Shown piece after piece: positions 51,264 through 59,760 of a stretch of 64,000 nucleotides of DNA. Both the position numbers and the translations under genes were made by a program. The notes under the pieces are model-generated. The model was not told the origin of the DNA and did no database searches. It saw nothing but the letters and a program-made list of their open reading frames with translations. How positions within the stretch are numbered: the first letter of the stretch is position 1; every line of letters begins with the position of its first letter. The DNA comes from Aquamicrobium sp. LC103 (GTDB taxonomy: Bacteria; Pseudomonadota; Alphaproteobacteria; Rhizobiales; Rhizobiaceae), in NCBI RefSeq assembly GCF_001014615.2, contig NZ_LBCQ02000005.1:248001-312000 (forward strand), read 5' to 3'.

Positions 51264-52241
51264 TCAGTTGGTGACGTCGATCTTCAGCTTCTCGACGAGA
51301 TCGGTGTAGAGCTTGACCTCGGATTCCAGCATCTCGCCGGCTTCGTCCGGAGAGTTTCCAACGACATCCGCGCCCATGGTCTCGAACCGGGCTTTCACCT
51401 CGGGCTTGTCCAGGATTGCCACGATCTCCTTGTTCAGGCGATCGACGATCTCCGGAGGGGTGCCTTTCGGCGCAAGTACCATGCCCCAGGAATTGGCGAC
51501 GAAACCCTCGATGCCTGCCTCGGCTACCGTCGGCACATCCGGATATTGTGGGGATCGCGCCGGACCGCCGGCCGCGATCAGCTTCACCTGGCCGCTCTTG
51601 ATGTGGCCGCTGACGGCCGGCAGCGTGTCGAAGCCCATATGCACCACACCGCTCATGAGGTCAGGCATGGAATCGCCGCTTCCCTTGTAGGGAACGTGGA
51701 TCATGTCGATGCCCGCCGCGTCGGCAAACCAGGCGCCGAACAGGTGCGAATTGCTGCCCGGCCCGGCGGACTTGTAGGCGAGCTCGCCCGGATGTTCCTT
51801 CGCATAGGCGATGAACTCCTCGACCGTGTCAGCTTCCAGGGTCGGCGAGGTGACCATGGCCATCTGGGTGATCGCCGTCGTGGTAACGGGCGTGAAGTCG
51901 CTTACGGGATCATAGGGAAGCGGCTTGATGAGTGCGGGAGAAAGCGCATGGGAGGCCACCACGACGCCGATCGTGTAGCCGTCGGGCGGCGATTTCGCGA
52001 GGGCGTCGATGCCGATGACGCCGTTGGCGCCGGCGCGGTTCTCGACGGTCACCGGTTGGCCGATCGCCGGCGCGAGATTGTCGCCTATCAGCCGCGCGGT
52101 TATATCGCCCTGGCCACCAGGTGCGTAGGGCACGATGATGCGGATGGCGCGGGACGGATAGCTTTCCTGTGCCTGCGACGCGGAACCCATCAATGCCACG
52201 AGGCCGAGCGACGCGGCGCAAGCGCCGAGAAATCCTTTCAT
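51264..52241 (-). CDS. TctC-type solute-binding receptor (Bug family) of the second TTT system
   Basis: 325 aa from ATG 52241, overlapping the DUF4392 stop by 4 bp. Signal peptide MKGFLGACAASLGLVALMGSASQAQ. Bug markers: YPSRAIRIIVPYAPGGQGDITARLIGDNLAPAIGQPVTVENRAGANGVIGIDALAKSPPDGYTIGVVVASHALSPALIKPLPYDPVSDFTPV and HPGELAYKSAGPGSNSHLFGAWFADAAGIDMIHVPYKGSGDSMPDLMSG. Binds a carboxylate; last gene of the operon. Confidence 0.9.
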   Translation of the reverse strand: MKGFLGACAASLGLVALMGSASQAQESYPSRAIRIIVPYAPGGQGDITARLIGDNLAPAIGQPVTVENRAGANGVIGIDALAKSPPDGYTIGVVVASHALSPALIKPLPYDPVSDFTPVTTTAITQMAMVTSPTLEADTVEEFIAYAKEHPGELAYKSAGPGSNSHLFGAWFADAAGIDMIHVPYKGSGDSMPDLMSGVVHMGFDTLPAVSGHIKSGQVKLIAAGGPARSPQYPDVPTVAEAGIEGFVANSWGMVLAPKGTPPEIVDRLNKEIVAILDKPEVKARFETMGADVVGNSPDEAGEMLESEVKLYTDLVEKLKIDVTN

Positions 52242-53281
52242 TGCACCTGCTCCTTCATCTTGCCGTGCGAAAGGCCACGGTCTGGGGTGGCGATGTTGAG
52301 CCTCAGCATGTCGCGCAGAAGCTGGACGATGGACATCGAGCTTTCGCCCACGGTGCCGTCGACGATGAAGCGCGACGTGCAGTAGCGCATTTCCCAGCCG
52401 CCGGCGTCGAGACAGGCCTCCAGAATCCTGCGCTCCATCTCGGGGGTTTGGATCAGTTCCTGGTCCTTCAGGAAGAAGGCGACCATGGCGGCGATGCCAT
52501 AAGCGCCCCAGTTGGAGATCGAAGCCGGCAGGAATACATCGGTGTCGATCACGGTGATGACGCCCGTGCCACCCGGATATTGGCATTCGCGTCCGTAGGG
52601 GTGGAAATCACGCATGAAGTCGTAGATGCGGCCGAAGCCGATCTCGTTGCCGTTGTCGCCGATGCCGATGGTCAGGATCTTGTTCTTCTTTGCCTCGATG
52701 AAGAGGTGACCGAGATCGACGCAGTTCTTGGGAACGCCGGTCGAGCCATGCACGATGCCCTGGTCATTGGGGCCGAGCCTTTCGATCGAAATCACTGCCG
52801 CCGGCCGATATTCGTCGATGACCTGTCTGGCCCATTCGGCGGCCTTTTCGCGGTCGGTCGGAGCGGTAATGAGCGCGCCGCCCATCCGACGATTTTTGGC
52901 GAGCTCGAAATCGCGCACCATGACGGCGGCAGCCTTTGCCGACGCGACGACGGGAGGAGCGTGGCATTCCTCGGTCACGAAGACCGGGATCGCCTTCAAT
53001 CCCCAATAGATGACGCGCGCCAGGGCCGCGGCGCCGGGAGGACCGTCGCTCTCGCCATTCGGCACCTCGGGATAATATCCCGCGCCGGTGACGATGAAGA
53101 CGACATCGCCCGGCTTGACGGTTTCGACCAGTGCCTCGGCGGCGCGGGCGCTGATGGGACGACCGCCTCCTTCTTCACGCGCCGCGTCGTAGATCTGCTT
53201 CACGATACCGTAGTTCATGCCACGGTTTCTCATTTCGACAGTCACGAGCCTGTCGACGTATTCGCCCATAATGTCTGGCAT
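52238..53281 (-). CDS. DUF4392 protein, D-glutamate-cyclase-like
   Basis: 347 aa from ATG 53281. The family marker is ILTIGIGDNGNEIGFGRIYDF near 232 (usually GIGDGGNEIG), with VKPGDVVFIVTGAGYYPEVPNGESDGPPGAAALARVIYWGLKAIPVFVTEE near 56-105 and RLGPNDQGIVHGSTGVPKNCVDLGHLFIEAKK near 195. The mammalian DGLUCY C-terminal domain belongs to DUF4392 and makes 5-oxo-D-proline from D-glutamate. Embedded between tctC and tctA of a TTT operon, it may process the imported carboxylate. There is no signal peptide, so it is cytoplasmic. Function by family only. Confidence 0.78.
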   Translation of the reverse strand: MPDIMGEYVDRLVTVEMRNRGMNYGIVKQIYDAAREEGGGRPISARAAEALVETVKPGDVVFIVTGAGYYPEVPNGESDGPPGAAALARVIYWGLKAIPVFVTEECHAPPVVASAKAAAVMVRDFELAKNRRMGGALITAPTDREKAAEWARQVIDEYRPAAVISIERLGPNDQGIVHGSTGVPKNCVDLGHLFIEAKKNKILTIGIGDNGNEIGFGRIYDFMRDFHPYGRECQYPGGTGVITVIDTDVFLPASISNWGAYGIAAMVAFFLKDQELIQTPEMERRILEACLDAGGWEMRYCTSRFIVDGTVGESSMSIVQLLRDMLRLNIATPDRGLSHGKMKEQVQ

Positions 53282-53352
53282 AGTTAACCTCAGAATGATG
53301 TCGGGAGCGGCAGAAGCGGGTCTGCCGGCGTCATGCGGATTTGGCGAAAGCT

Positions 53353-54858
53353 TCAGTCTTCGACGAAAACCTCCTTTCGTTTCCTGCGCACGAACGGCGA
53401 GACGATCGTGATGAGCAAAAGCACCGTGAGGAGAAGCATCGCGGCGGAAAGGGGGCGCGTGACGAAAACGCTGGGGTCGCCGCGTGAGAGCAGCATGGCG
53501 CGGCGGAGATATTCCTCCATCATCGGGCCGAGGATGAAGCCGAGCAGAAGCGGGGCAGGTTCGCACCTCAGCCGGTTGAAGAGGTAGCCGACCAAGGCGA
53601 AGCCCGCGCCCATATAGATTGCGGATATGCGGTTTTCGACGGTGTAGAGCCCGATCATCGAGAAGATGATGATGGCGGGGTAGAGCAGAGAATAGGGTAT
53701 CTGCAGGAACCTGACCCAGATGCCGATCAGCGGCAGGTTGATGATCACCAGCATCAGGTTGCCGATCCACATGGAGGCCACCAGACCCCAGAAAAGGTCG
53801 GCATTGGCTGTCATCACCTGCGGGCCGGGCACGATGTCGTGGATCATCATGGCGCCGATCATCATCGCCATGACGCCATTGCCGGGAATGCCGAGCGTAA
53901 GCATCGGGATGAAGGAGGATTGCGCGCCCGCATTGTTCGCCGCTTCCGGCGCCGCGACCCCTTCCGGCGCGCCCTTGCCGAATCTTTCGGGCGTCTTGGA
54001 GATCTTCTTCTCGATCATGTAGGAGGCGAAGGATGACAGCGTGGCGCCTCCGCCGGGAAGCAGGCCGAGGAAGGAACCCAACGCCGTGCCGCGCAGAACG
54101 GGCTTCCAGGACCGCCGGAATTCCTCGCGGCTTGGCCACAGCCCTCCCACCTTCTCGGTCACCAACTGGCGCTTTTCCTTGCCGGCGGCGTTGGCGATGA
54201 TGTCGCTGAAGGCGAACAGGCCCATGGCGAGCGCCACGAATTCCAATCCGTCGACAAGTTCGAAGGAACCGAAGGTGAAGCGCTGCACGCCGCTGGTGAC
54301 GTCGGTTCCGACAGTGCCGAGCAAGAGCCCGACCAGGATCATCGCGATCGCCTTCAGCAATCCGCCGGAGGCCAGCATGACGGCCGCGACGAGCCCAAGA
54401 ACCATCAGCGAGAAATACTCGGCAGGGCCAAACGACATGGCAAGCCGCGACAGGTAGGGTGAAAAACCCGCGATAAGCAACGTGCCGACGGTGCCCGCGA
54501 AAAAGCTGCCAAGCGCCGCTATCGCCAGGGCGGAACCCGCGCGACCCTTGAGAGCCATCTGATGTCCGTCGAGGCAGGTGACCACCGAACCGGATTCGCC
54601 CGGCAGGTTGACGAGGATTGCTGTCGTCGAGCCCCCATACTGTGCACCGTAGTAGATGCCGGAAAGCATGATCAATGCGGAAACGGGCTCGAGCGAATAG
54701 GTCATCGGCAGCAGCATGGCGATGGTCGCCAGCGGCCCCAGACCAGGCAATACGCCGATGGCGGTGCCAAGCAGCACGCCGATGAAGCAGAACATGATGT
54801 TCTGCAGCGTCAGTGCCGTGTCGAAGCCGGAAGCCAGATGCGAGAGCATATCCATCAA
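53353..54858 (-). CDS. TctA-type large permease of the second TTT system
   Basis: 501 aa, about 11-12 hydrophobic segments. GTAIGVLPGLGPLATIAMLLPMTYSLEPVSALIMLSGIYYGAQYGGSTTAILVNLPGESGSVVTCLDGHQMALKGRAGSALAIAALGSFFAGT at the N-terminus is the TctA signature. LLPGGGATLSSFASYMIEKKISKTPERFGKGAPEGVAAPEAANNAGAQSSFIPMLTLGIPGNGVMAMMIGAMMIHDIVPGP follows near 265-345. Starts 1 bp before the TctB stop in an overlap. Confidence 0.93.
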   Translation of the reverse strand: MMDMLSHLASGFDTALTLQNIMFCFIGVLLGTAIGVLPGLGPLATIAMLLPMTYSLEPVSALIMLSGIYYGAQYGGSTTAILVNLPGESGSVVTCLDGHQMALKGRAGSALAIAALGSFFAGTVGTLLIAGFSPYLSRLAMSFGPAEYFSLMVLGLVAAVMLASGGLLKAIAMILVGLLLGTVGTDVTSGVQRFTFGSFELVDGLEFVALAMGLFAFSDIIANAAGKEKRQLVTEKVGGLWPSREEFRRSWKPVLRGTALGSFLGLLPGGGATLSSFASYMIEKKISKTPERFGKGAPEGVAAPEAANNAGAQSSFIPMLTLGIPGNGVMAMMIGAMMIHDIVPGPQVMTANADLFWGLVASMWIGNLMLVIINLPLIGIWVRFLQIPYSLLYPAIIIFSMIGLYTVENRISAIYMGAGFALVGYLFNRLRCEPAPLLLGFILGPMMEEYLRRAMLLSRGDPSVFVTRPLSAAMLLLTVLLLITIVSPFVRRKRKEVFVED

Positions 54859-55325
54859 CGGGCTCCCGGGTAGAGCGGCAATTGGATGCCGAGCGCGGCG
54901 ACGAACACGAGATAGGTGAACGCCGTCAACAGCGCGGCCATCAAAAGGACCGGCAGAAAGCGCGCGCGGTCGGCGGCGAAGCTGGCGATGATGACGGTGG
55001 CCGGCACCGCGACGATCACGCCCAGCGAGGTCAAGGTCGCGCCGCCCACGATGAGCGCAAGCGTGATCAGGACGACGCTTTTGAAATTGAAGGCTAGAAC
55101 GGCCTCACCCGCGGAGGCTCGTGATTTCAATGTCAGCGCCAGACCAATAACGGAAAGAATAATTCCAACGAAAAATGGAAATGCCCCGGGTCCAAGTCTG
55201 GAAAGGGAACCGAGAGAATATGTATAGGCATATATAGAGAAGAAAGATCCAATTGTTAAGAAGACTATTCCACTTACAAAATCCGACGACTTCTCAGTCG
55301 TCGGACGACTTACGTTTTCCTTCAT
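54855..55325 (-). CDS. TctB-type small permease of the second TTT system
   Basis: 156 aa. Four hydrophobic segments: FVSGIVFLTIGSFFSIYAYTYSLGSLSRLGPGAFPFFVGIILSVIGLALTLKSR near the N-terminus, then FKSVVLITLALIVGGATLTSLGVIVAVPATVIIASF and ARFLPVLLMAALLTAFTYLVFVAALGIQLPLYPG. Classic TctB end motif. First gene of the operon; its stop overlaps the tctA start by 4 bp. Confidence 0.88.
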   Translation of the reverse strand: MKENVSRPTTEKSSDFVSGIVFLTIGSFFSIYAYTYSLGSLSRLGPGAFPFFVGIILSVIGLALTLKSRASAGEAVLAFNFKSVVLITLALIVGGATLTSLGVIVAVPATVIIASFAADRARFLPVLLMAALLTAFTYLVFVAALGIQLPLYPGAR

Positions 55326-55691
55326 CCCATGTTCCCCTGGAATCGCGATAGCAGTTTGTCGCTATCTGGATTTTTGTTGCGGTGATTTCAGCCGCCGGTG
55401 CGGCTCCGGTCAAATACAAAATCAGCATGCTATAATGTGCTGGTGTTATGCTTGATGTCGGCATCCGAATGCCGATCGGGGCCGCTGTCGGTCCGCCAGG
55501 AGGAAACGGACCGGCGCCGGTCCGCGGGGAGGGGCCCTCATCTGAAACGAGCCATTGAGGTTGCGCTTTGAACCGCGGTGGGGGACGCAGATCGCCGCTG
55601 GTCGCGCATGGAATGATTGAAGTCCGGGCGCGAAAAGAACGTTTCGGCTGTCGCGCGGCGCTGCCGCAACGACGCGATCCCGCGACCTGCT
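55326..55691. other. 366-bp gap with GC-rich inverted repeats, no gene seen
   Basis: Separates the M20 peptidase gene from the tctB start. It holds a perfect 18-bp palindrome CGGACCGGCGCCGGTCCG (55507-55524), a nearby GGTCCG at 55490-55495, and a small CGGCAT-CCGA-ATGCCG hairpin near 55469. On the minus strand TTTCC follows the palindrome. It could end the M20 transcript or be an operator for the tctBA operon. No RBS/ORF combination is convincing. Confidence 0.4.
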
Positions 55692-56861
55692 CTACTCGGC
55701 TGTATTGCTCTTCTGGAATGGCCCGGATGAATCTGCAAGTAGTTCGATCAAACGCCTGAGGAGTTCCGATCGAGCGGCAAGACAGCCGATTTCGAGATAC
55801 TCGCCCCGGGTGTGAGGGCCCTTGCCGGCTACCCCGAGGCCGTCGAGGGTAGGCACGCCCAGCGCGCCAGTGAAATTGCCGTCGCTGCCGCCTCCGGAAA
55901 CGCGTCCCTTCAGTTCCAGCCCCAATTCCGCACCGATAATCCTCGCCTGATCGAACATCCACATCGTTCCCGTCGAAGGAAGAAAGAGCGGGCGCTGCGG
56001 ACCGGTCGCCACCTCGATTTCGACGTCGGTCGACCAGCGCGGCACGGCGCTCATGACGTCGTGGACGTAGGCGAGGTTGGCTTCGCTGTCCGCGACCGCC
56101 AACACGTCCGCTGAACAATGAAGCGGTACGACATTGACGAACTCGCCTCCTTGAACGACGCCGACATTGAACGATACGAGCCGACGCATGTCGGTAAGGT
56201 CCTCGAGCCTCTCGATGATGTTCGCCATCGCCCGGATCGCGCTTCGGCCAGCGACATTGTCTGCACCGGCATGAGCGGACTGGCCGTGTGTCGTGAGCCT
56301 GAACCGTGCGAATGCAAAGCGGCCGATCACGACGTGGCCTTCACGCACCGGTTCAGGGACGAGAACGAAATCGTGAGCTTGGGCTTCCGCCTCGATCAGG
56401 CCGCGACTGAAGGGGCTGCCAATTTCCTCGTCGGTGTTCAGCAGGACGGTTATCGGCACTTCGGGCATTTGCTGCGAACGCGACAATCTTTCAAGCGCGT
56501 CCACGGCCAAATATACACCGCCCTTCATGTCCATGACGCCAGGACCGTAGAGTCGATCTCCCTCCACGTGCAGCGGCATCGGCCCATCTATGCTGCCCAT
56601 GGGATGCACGGTGTCTAGGTGGCCCAGAACAAGAATGCGCGGGCCGCCTTGCGCATTGGCGTTGAAGCGGGCGACGAGTGGCCGCGCACAGCCACTCCCG
56701 AGATCCGGTCGTTCGCAGGAGGCTCCGATCGATTCCAGATGCACGGCGACGTGGCCGACAAGGCCATCCACCTGATCCGGCCTGTTGGACGGGCTCTCCA
56801 TCGCCGCCCAGCGCTGGATGCCTTGCAGTATTCGTTGGGTTGTCTCGTACGAATTGTACAT
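55692..56861 (-). CDS. M20-family metallopeptidase, carboxypeptidase G2-like
   Basis: 389 aa. Zinc-site motifs in order: LVLGHLDTVHPMG (His, Asp) near 77, GVMDMKGG (Asp) near 109, NTDEEIGS (Glu-Glu) near 144, and a C-terminal RVSGGGSDGNFTGALGVPTLDGLGVAGKGPHTRGEYL (His) near 335. SAHAG..NVAGRSAIRAMANII in the dimerisation domain is typical of the CPG2/glutamate-carboxypeptidase branch, which cleaves N-acyl or folate-type glutamates. No signal peptide seen, so probably cytoplasmic. Last gene below a sugar-type ABC operon, 21 bp after its ATPase gene, so possibly co-transcribed. Upstream of a TTT operon with a D-glutamate-cyclase-like gene. Confidence 0.83.
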   Translation of the reverse strand: MYNSYETTQRILQGIQRWAAMESPSNRPDQVDGLVGHVAVHLESIGASCERPDLGSGCARPLVARFNANAQGGPRILVLGHLDTVHPMGSIDGPMPLHVEGDRLYGPGVMDMKGGVYLAVDALERLSRSQQMPEVPITVLLNTDEEIGSPFSRGLIEAEAQAHDFVLVPEPVREGHVVIGRFAFARFRLTTHGQSAHAGADNVAGRSAIRAMANIIERLEDLTDMRRLVSFNVGVVQGGEFVNVVPLHCSADVLAVADSEANLAYVHDVMSAVPRWSTDVEIEVATGPQRPLFLPSTGTMWMFDQARIIGAELGLELKGRVSGGGSDGNFTGALGVPTLDGLGVAGKGPHTRGEYLEIGCLAARSELLRRLIELLADSSGPFQKSNTAE

Positions 56862-56882
56862 TGAGCGCCTCGAATAATGCGG

Positions 56883-57947
56883 TCAGGGTTTCGCTTCGAT
56901 CCGGCTGCCGTGGTCGGCGTCGAAGAGATGGATTTCCGACGGCGAGACGGTCATCGTGATCTTCTCGCCGGGGGTTGCCGGCGTGCGGCTTCTCAACAAT
57001 ACGACGAGTGGCTGGCCCGCAACGCGCACCAGCAGTTGAGTGTCCGGCCCGGTCGGCTCGACGACCTCGATCATGCCGCTAAACCCTTCGGTCGCCGGCA
57101 CGATCGATTCCGGGCGTGCGCCCCAAAGAACAGTTCGGCCTTCGTGACCGCCAACCGCTTCGCCTCCAGGCAGAACCGAGCCGTCGTCGGTGACGACGGA
57201 GCCGCCTCGAATATGCCCCTTGATGAAGTTCATTGACGGAGAGCCGAGAAACCCGCCGACGAAGGCGTTCGCCGGGCGGTCGTAGAGGTCGAGCGGCGCG
57301 CCCTCCTGCTCGATCCTGCCGCTGTGCATGACGACAATGCGGTCCGCCAGCGTCATCGCCTCGATCTGGTCGTGAGTGACGTAGATCATCGTATTGCCCA
57401 GACGTTGGTGCAGGGCCTTGATCTCGGTCCGCATCTGCACCCGCAATTTGGCGTCGAGGTTTGACAGTGGCTCGTCGAACAGGAAGAGCTTTGGATCGCG
57501 CACGATCGCACGACCGGTCGCGACGCGCTGGCGCTGGCCGCCGGACAATTGTCCCGGGTAACGATCAAGCAGCGTGTCCAGCCCGAGAACGTCCGCCGCC
57601 TCGGTTACCTTCCGCTCGATCTCGGCCTTCTCGGCTCCCCGAAGCTTGAGCGAGAAGCCCATATTGGATCGGACGGTCATATGTGGATAAAGCGCGTAAT
57701 TCTGGAACACCATGGCGACGTCGCGTTCCTTGGGAGGAAGCGCGGTCACGTCTCGACCGCCGATGACGAGCCGACCCGAAGTCGCAACTTCAAGGCCGGC
57801 GATCAGGCGGAGAAGCGTTGATTTTCCGCAGCCCGAGGGTCCAACCAGGGCCACGAACTCGCCGTCACCGACGTCAAGGTCGATACCGCGCAATATCTCC
57901 GTTTCGCCAAAGGATTTGCGGAGGTTCTCAATGTTCATCGTGGACAT
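56883..57947 (-). CDS. ABC transporter ATP-binding protein, UgpC/MsmK type
   Basis: 354 aa from ATG 57947. Walker A GPSGCGKST, Q-loop FQNYALYPHMTVRSN, signature LSGGQRQRVATGRAIV, Walker B LFLFDEPLSNLDA, and THDQIEAMTLADRIVVM. C-terminal regulatory domain from NAFVGGFLGSPSMNFIKG. Serves the two permeases upstream. The second UgpC-like gene in the window, distinct from that at 16173. Confidence 0.92.
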   Translation of the reverse strand: MSTMNIENLRKSFGETEILRGIDLDVGDGEFVALVGPSGCGKSTLLRLIAGLEVATSGRLVIGGRDVTALPPKERDVAMVFQNYALYPHMTVRSNMGFSLKLRGAEKAEIERKVTEAADVLGLDTLLDRYPGQLSGGQRQRVATGRAIVRDPKLFLFDEPLSNLDAKLRVQMRTEIKALHQRLGNTMIYVTHDQIEAMTLADRIVVMHSGRIEQEGAPLDLYDRPANAFVGGFLGSPSMNFIKGHIRGGSVVTDDGSVLPGGEAVGGHEGRTVLWGARPESIVPATEGFSGMIEVVEPTGPDTQLLVRVAGQPLVVLLRSRTPATPGEKITMTVSPSEIHLFDADHGSRIEAKP

Positions 57948-57975
57948 GGGTGGATTCCGTGGGACGTTTGATCGG

Positions 57976-58818
57976 TCACTTGATCCCGCCCGAGATAAGA
58001 GTTCGGACATAAAAGCGCTGAACCAGCAGGAACGGGATCGTGCCGAGCAGGATGGCGAGGTTCGTGGAGGCGAAGAGGCCGCCCCAGTCGCTCTGCTCGA
58101 AATTGATGTTGCGGGCGATTGCCACCTGGACGACGGCATAGTCGGGATTGCTCGCGGCCACCACCGGCCAGAAGAATGAATCCCACTGTGAAAGAAACAG
58201 CATGAGCCCTGACGTGGCGATCGTGGGCCAGGACAGCGGCATGGCGATGCGGGTGAAGATATAGAGCCACGACGCGCCGTCGACCCGTGCGGCCTCGTAG
58301 AAATCGCGTGGTATGGAGGCAAAAAACTGCCGGAACAGGAAGATCACCATGCCGTTGGCGATTTCCGGCACGATCAGGGCCTGATAGCTGTTGGCCCATC
58401 CGAAGGCGCGGATCATGACGTAAAGCGGCAGCACGATCGCCTCGAAGGGCATCATGAAGCTCGCGATCACCAACAGGAACAAAAGGTTCTTGCCCCGAAA
58501 GTCGAAGGCTGCGAAGGCGAAACCCGCGAGCGCATTCACGACGATGCCGAAGATCACCGTGGTAACGGCGACGAAGGTGGAGTTCTTAACCGCCAGCGGA
58601 AAATCGCTCGCCCAAAGCGCGCGATAGTTGTCAAATGTCAGCCGCGAGGGAAAGAAGGTGCTCCAGCCGAATTCCGATACCGGCTGGAATATCTCGCTTT
58701 GTGGACGGAGCGATGCAAGCGCCAGCCAGGCAAGCGGACACACCACGATGAAGGCGAGGATCGACAGCAGCCCGTAACGCAACATCAGTGCATGCGGGTT
58801 CTTGAACTGGGCTTCCAT
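57976..58818 (-). CDS. ABC transporter permease, MalG/UgpE type
   Basis: 280 aa from ATG 58818, sharing 1 bp with the upstream permease stop. N-terminal helix MLRYGLLSILAFIVVCPLAWLALASLRP. The EAA motif is FYEAARVDGASWLYIFTRIAMPLSWPTIATSGLMLFLSQWDSFFWPVV near 190-235. C-terminal VQRFYVRTLISGGIK is characteristic of the MalG group. Confidence 0.9.
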   Translation of the reverse strand: MEAQFKNPHALMLRYGLLSILAFIVVCPLAWLALASLRPQSEIFQPVSEFGWSTFFPSRLTFDNYRALWASDFPLAVKNSTFVAVTTVIFGIVVNALAGFAFAAFDFRGKNLLFLLVIASFMMPFEAIVLPLYVMIRAFGWANSYQALIVPEIANGMVIFLFRQFFASIPRDFYEAARVDGASWLYIFTRIAMPLSWPTIATSGLMLFLSQWDSFFWPVVAASNPDYAVVQVAIARNINFEQSDWGGLFASTNLAILLGTIPFLLVQRFYVRTLISGGIK

Positions 58819-59684
58819 CAAGCGCGTTCCTCGGGTGATCGCAGGAGCCGGAACTCCAGGACGACGATGACGAGGATGATGCCGAGAAGGATCGTCGAAA
58901 TCGCGAGGGAGCGTCCGATGTCGGAAAAGGTGAAGGCGGAGCGATAGGCTTCGAACATCAACAATGACGTCGCTCCGCCGGGACCTCCGGAGGTGAGGAT
59001 GTAAACCGGCGCAAAGAACAAGAAATTGATCGCCGTGTCGGCCACCAGCACGAATGCCATCGGCTTGCGCATCAAGGGAAGCGTGACGTATCGGAAGCGT
59101 TGCCACGCGGAGGCGCCGTCAATGGTCGCGGCTTCGTAGACGGTGGAGGGGATCGAATAGAGCCCGGCGAGCAGGAACAGCATCCAGTAGCCGGCTCCCT
59201 TCCAGGTGGCGATGCCGATCAGTGTATAGAGTGCCTGGTCCTGGCCGCGGTGGAAGGGCTGGGCGCCGACGCCGATCCACTCCAGAAAGCCGTTCAACGG
59301 TCCGAGATTGCCATCGAGAAAGAGGCCGAAGAGAACCGCGCTTATGCCGGTGGAAACCGCCATGGGCAAGACCAGGAGAGTGCGGTAGAGCCATAGGCCC
59401 GGCAGCGGCCGGAACACCAGCATGGCGAGCGCGAAGGCGACGGCAAGCTGAAGCGGGTTGATGATGACGTTGAAGAAGAGGGTGATCTTCAAGGATGACC
59501 AGAATTGCGGGTCGGTCAGGAGGTACTCGAAATTTTCGGCGCCAACGAAACGCAGGTCGCCCATGAGCGACACGCCGGTCAAACTCCCGCCAACGGCAAC
59601 CCCGATGGGAACGAGCCGGAAGATTAGGAGGCCGGCAAGCGCCGGCGCGAGAAACAAAAACGGGGTCCAGCGGGAGGACATCAT
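58818..59684 (-). CDS. ABC transporter permease, MalF/UgpA type
   Basis: 288 aa. First helix TPFLFLAPALAGLLIFRLVPIGVAVGGSLTGVS; the EAA motif is YEAATIDGASAWQRFRYVTLPLMRKPMAFVLVADTAINFLFFAPVYILTSGGPGGATSLLMFEAYRSAF near 185-255. Its own substrate path with the MalG-type partner; 76 bp after the binding protein gene. Confidence 0.9.
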   Translation of the reverse strand: MMSSRWTPFLFLAPALAGLLIFRLVPIGVAVGGSLTGVSLMGDLRFVGAENFEYLLTDPQFWSSLKITLFFNVIINPLQLAVAFALAMLVFRPLPGLWLYRTLLVLPMAVSTGISAVLFGLFLDGNLGPLNGFLEWIGVGAQPFHRGQDQALYTLIGIATWKGAGYWMLFLLAGLYSIPSTVYEAATIDGASAWQRFRYVTLPLMRKPMAFVLVADTAINFLFFAPVYILTSGGPGGATSLLMFEAYRSAFTFSDIGRSLAISTILLGIILVIVVLEFRLLRSPEERA

Positions 59685-59760
59685 GGGCTCACTCGTGGCA
59701 TGGCGGGGCGACGATTTCGCCCCGCATTCCGCAAATCGACGTGACGAGGACGTCAGCCGG

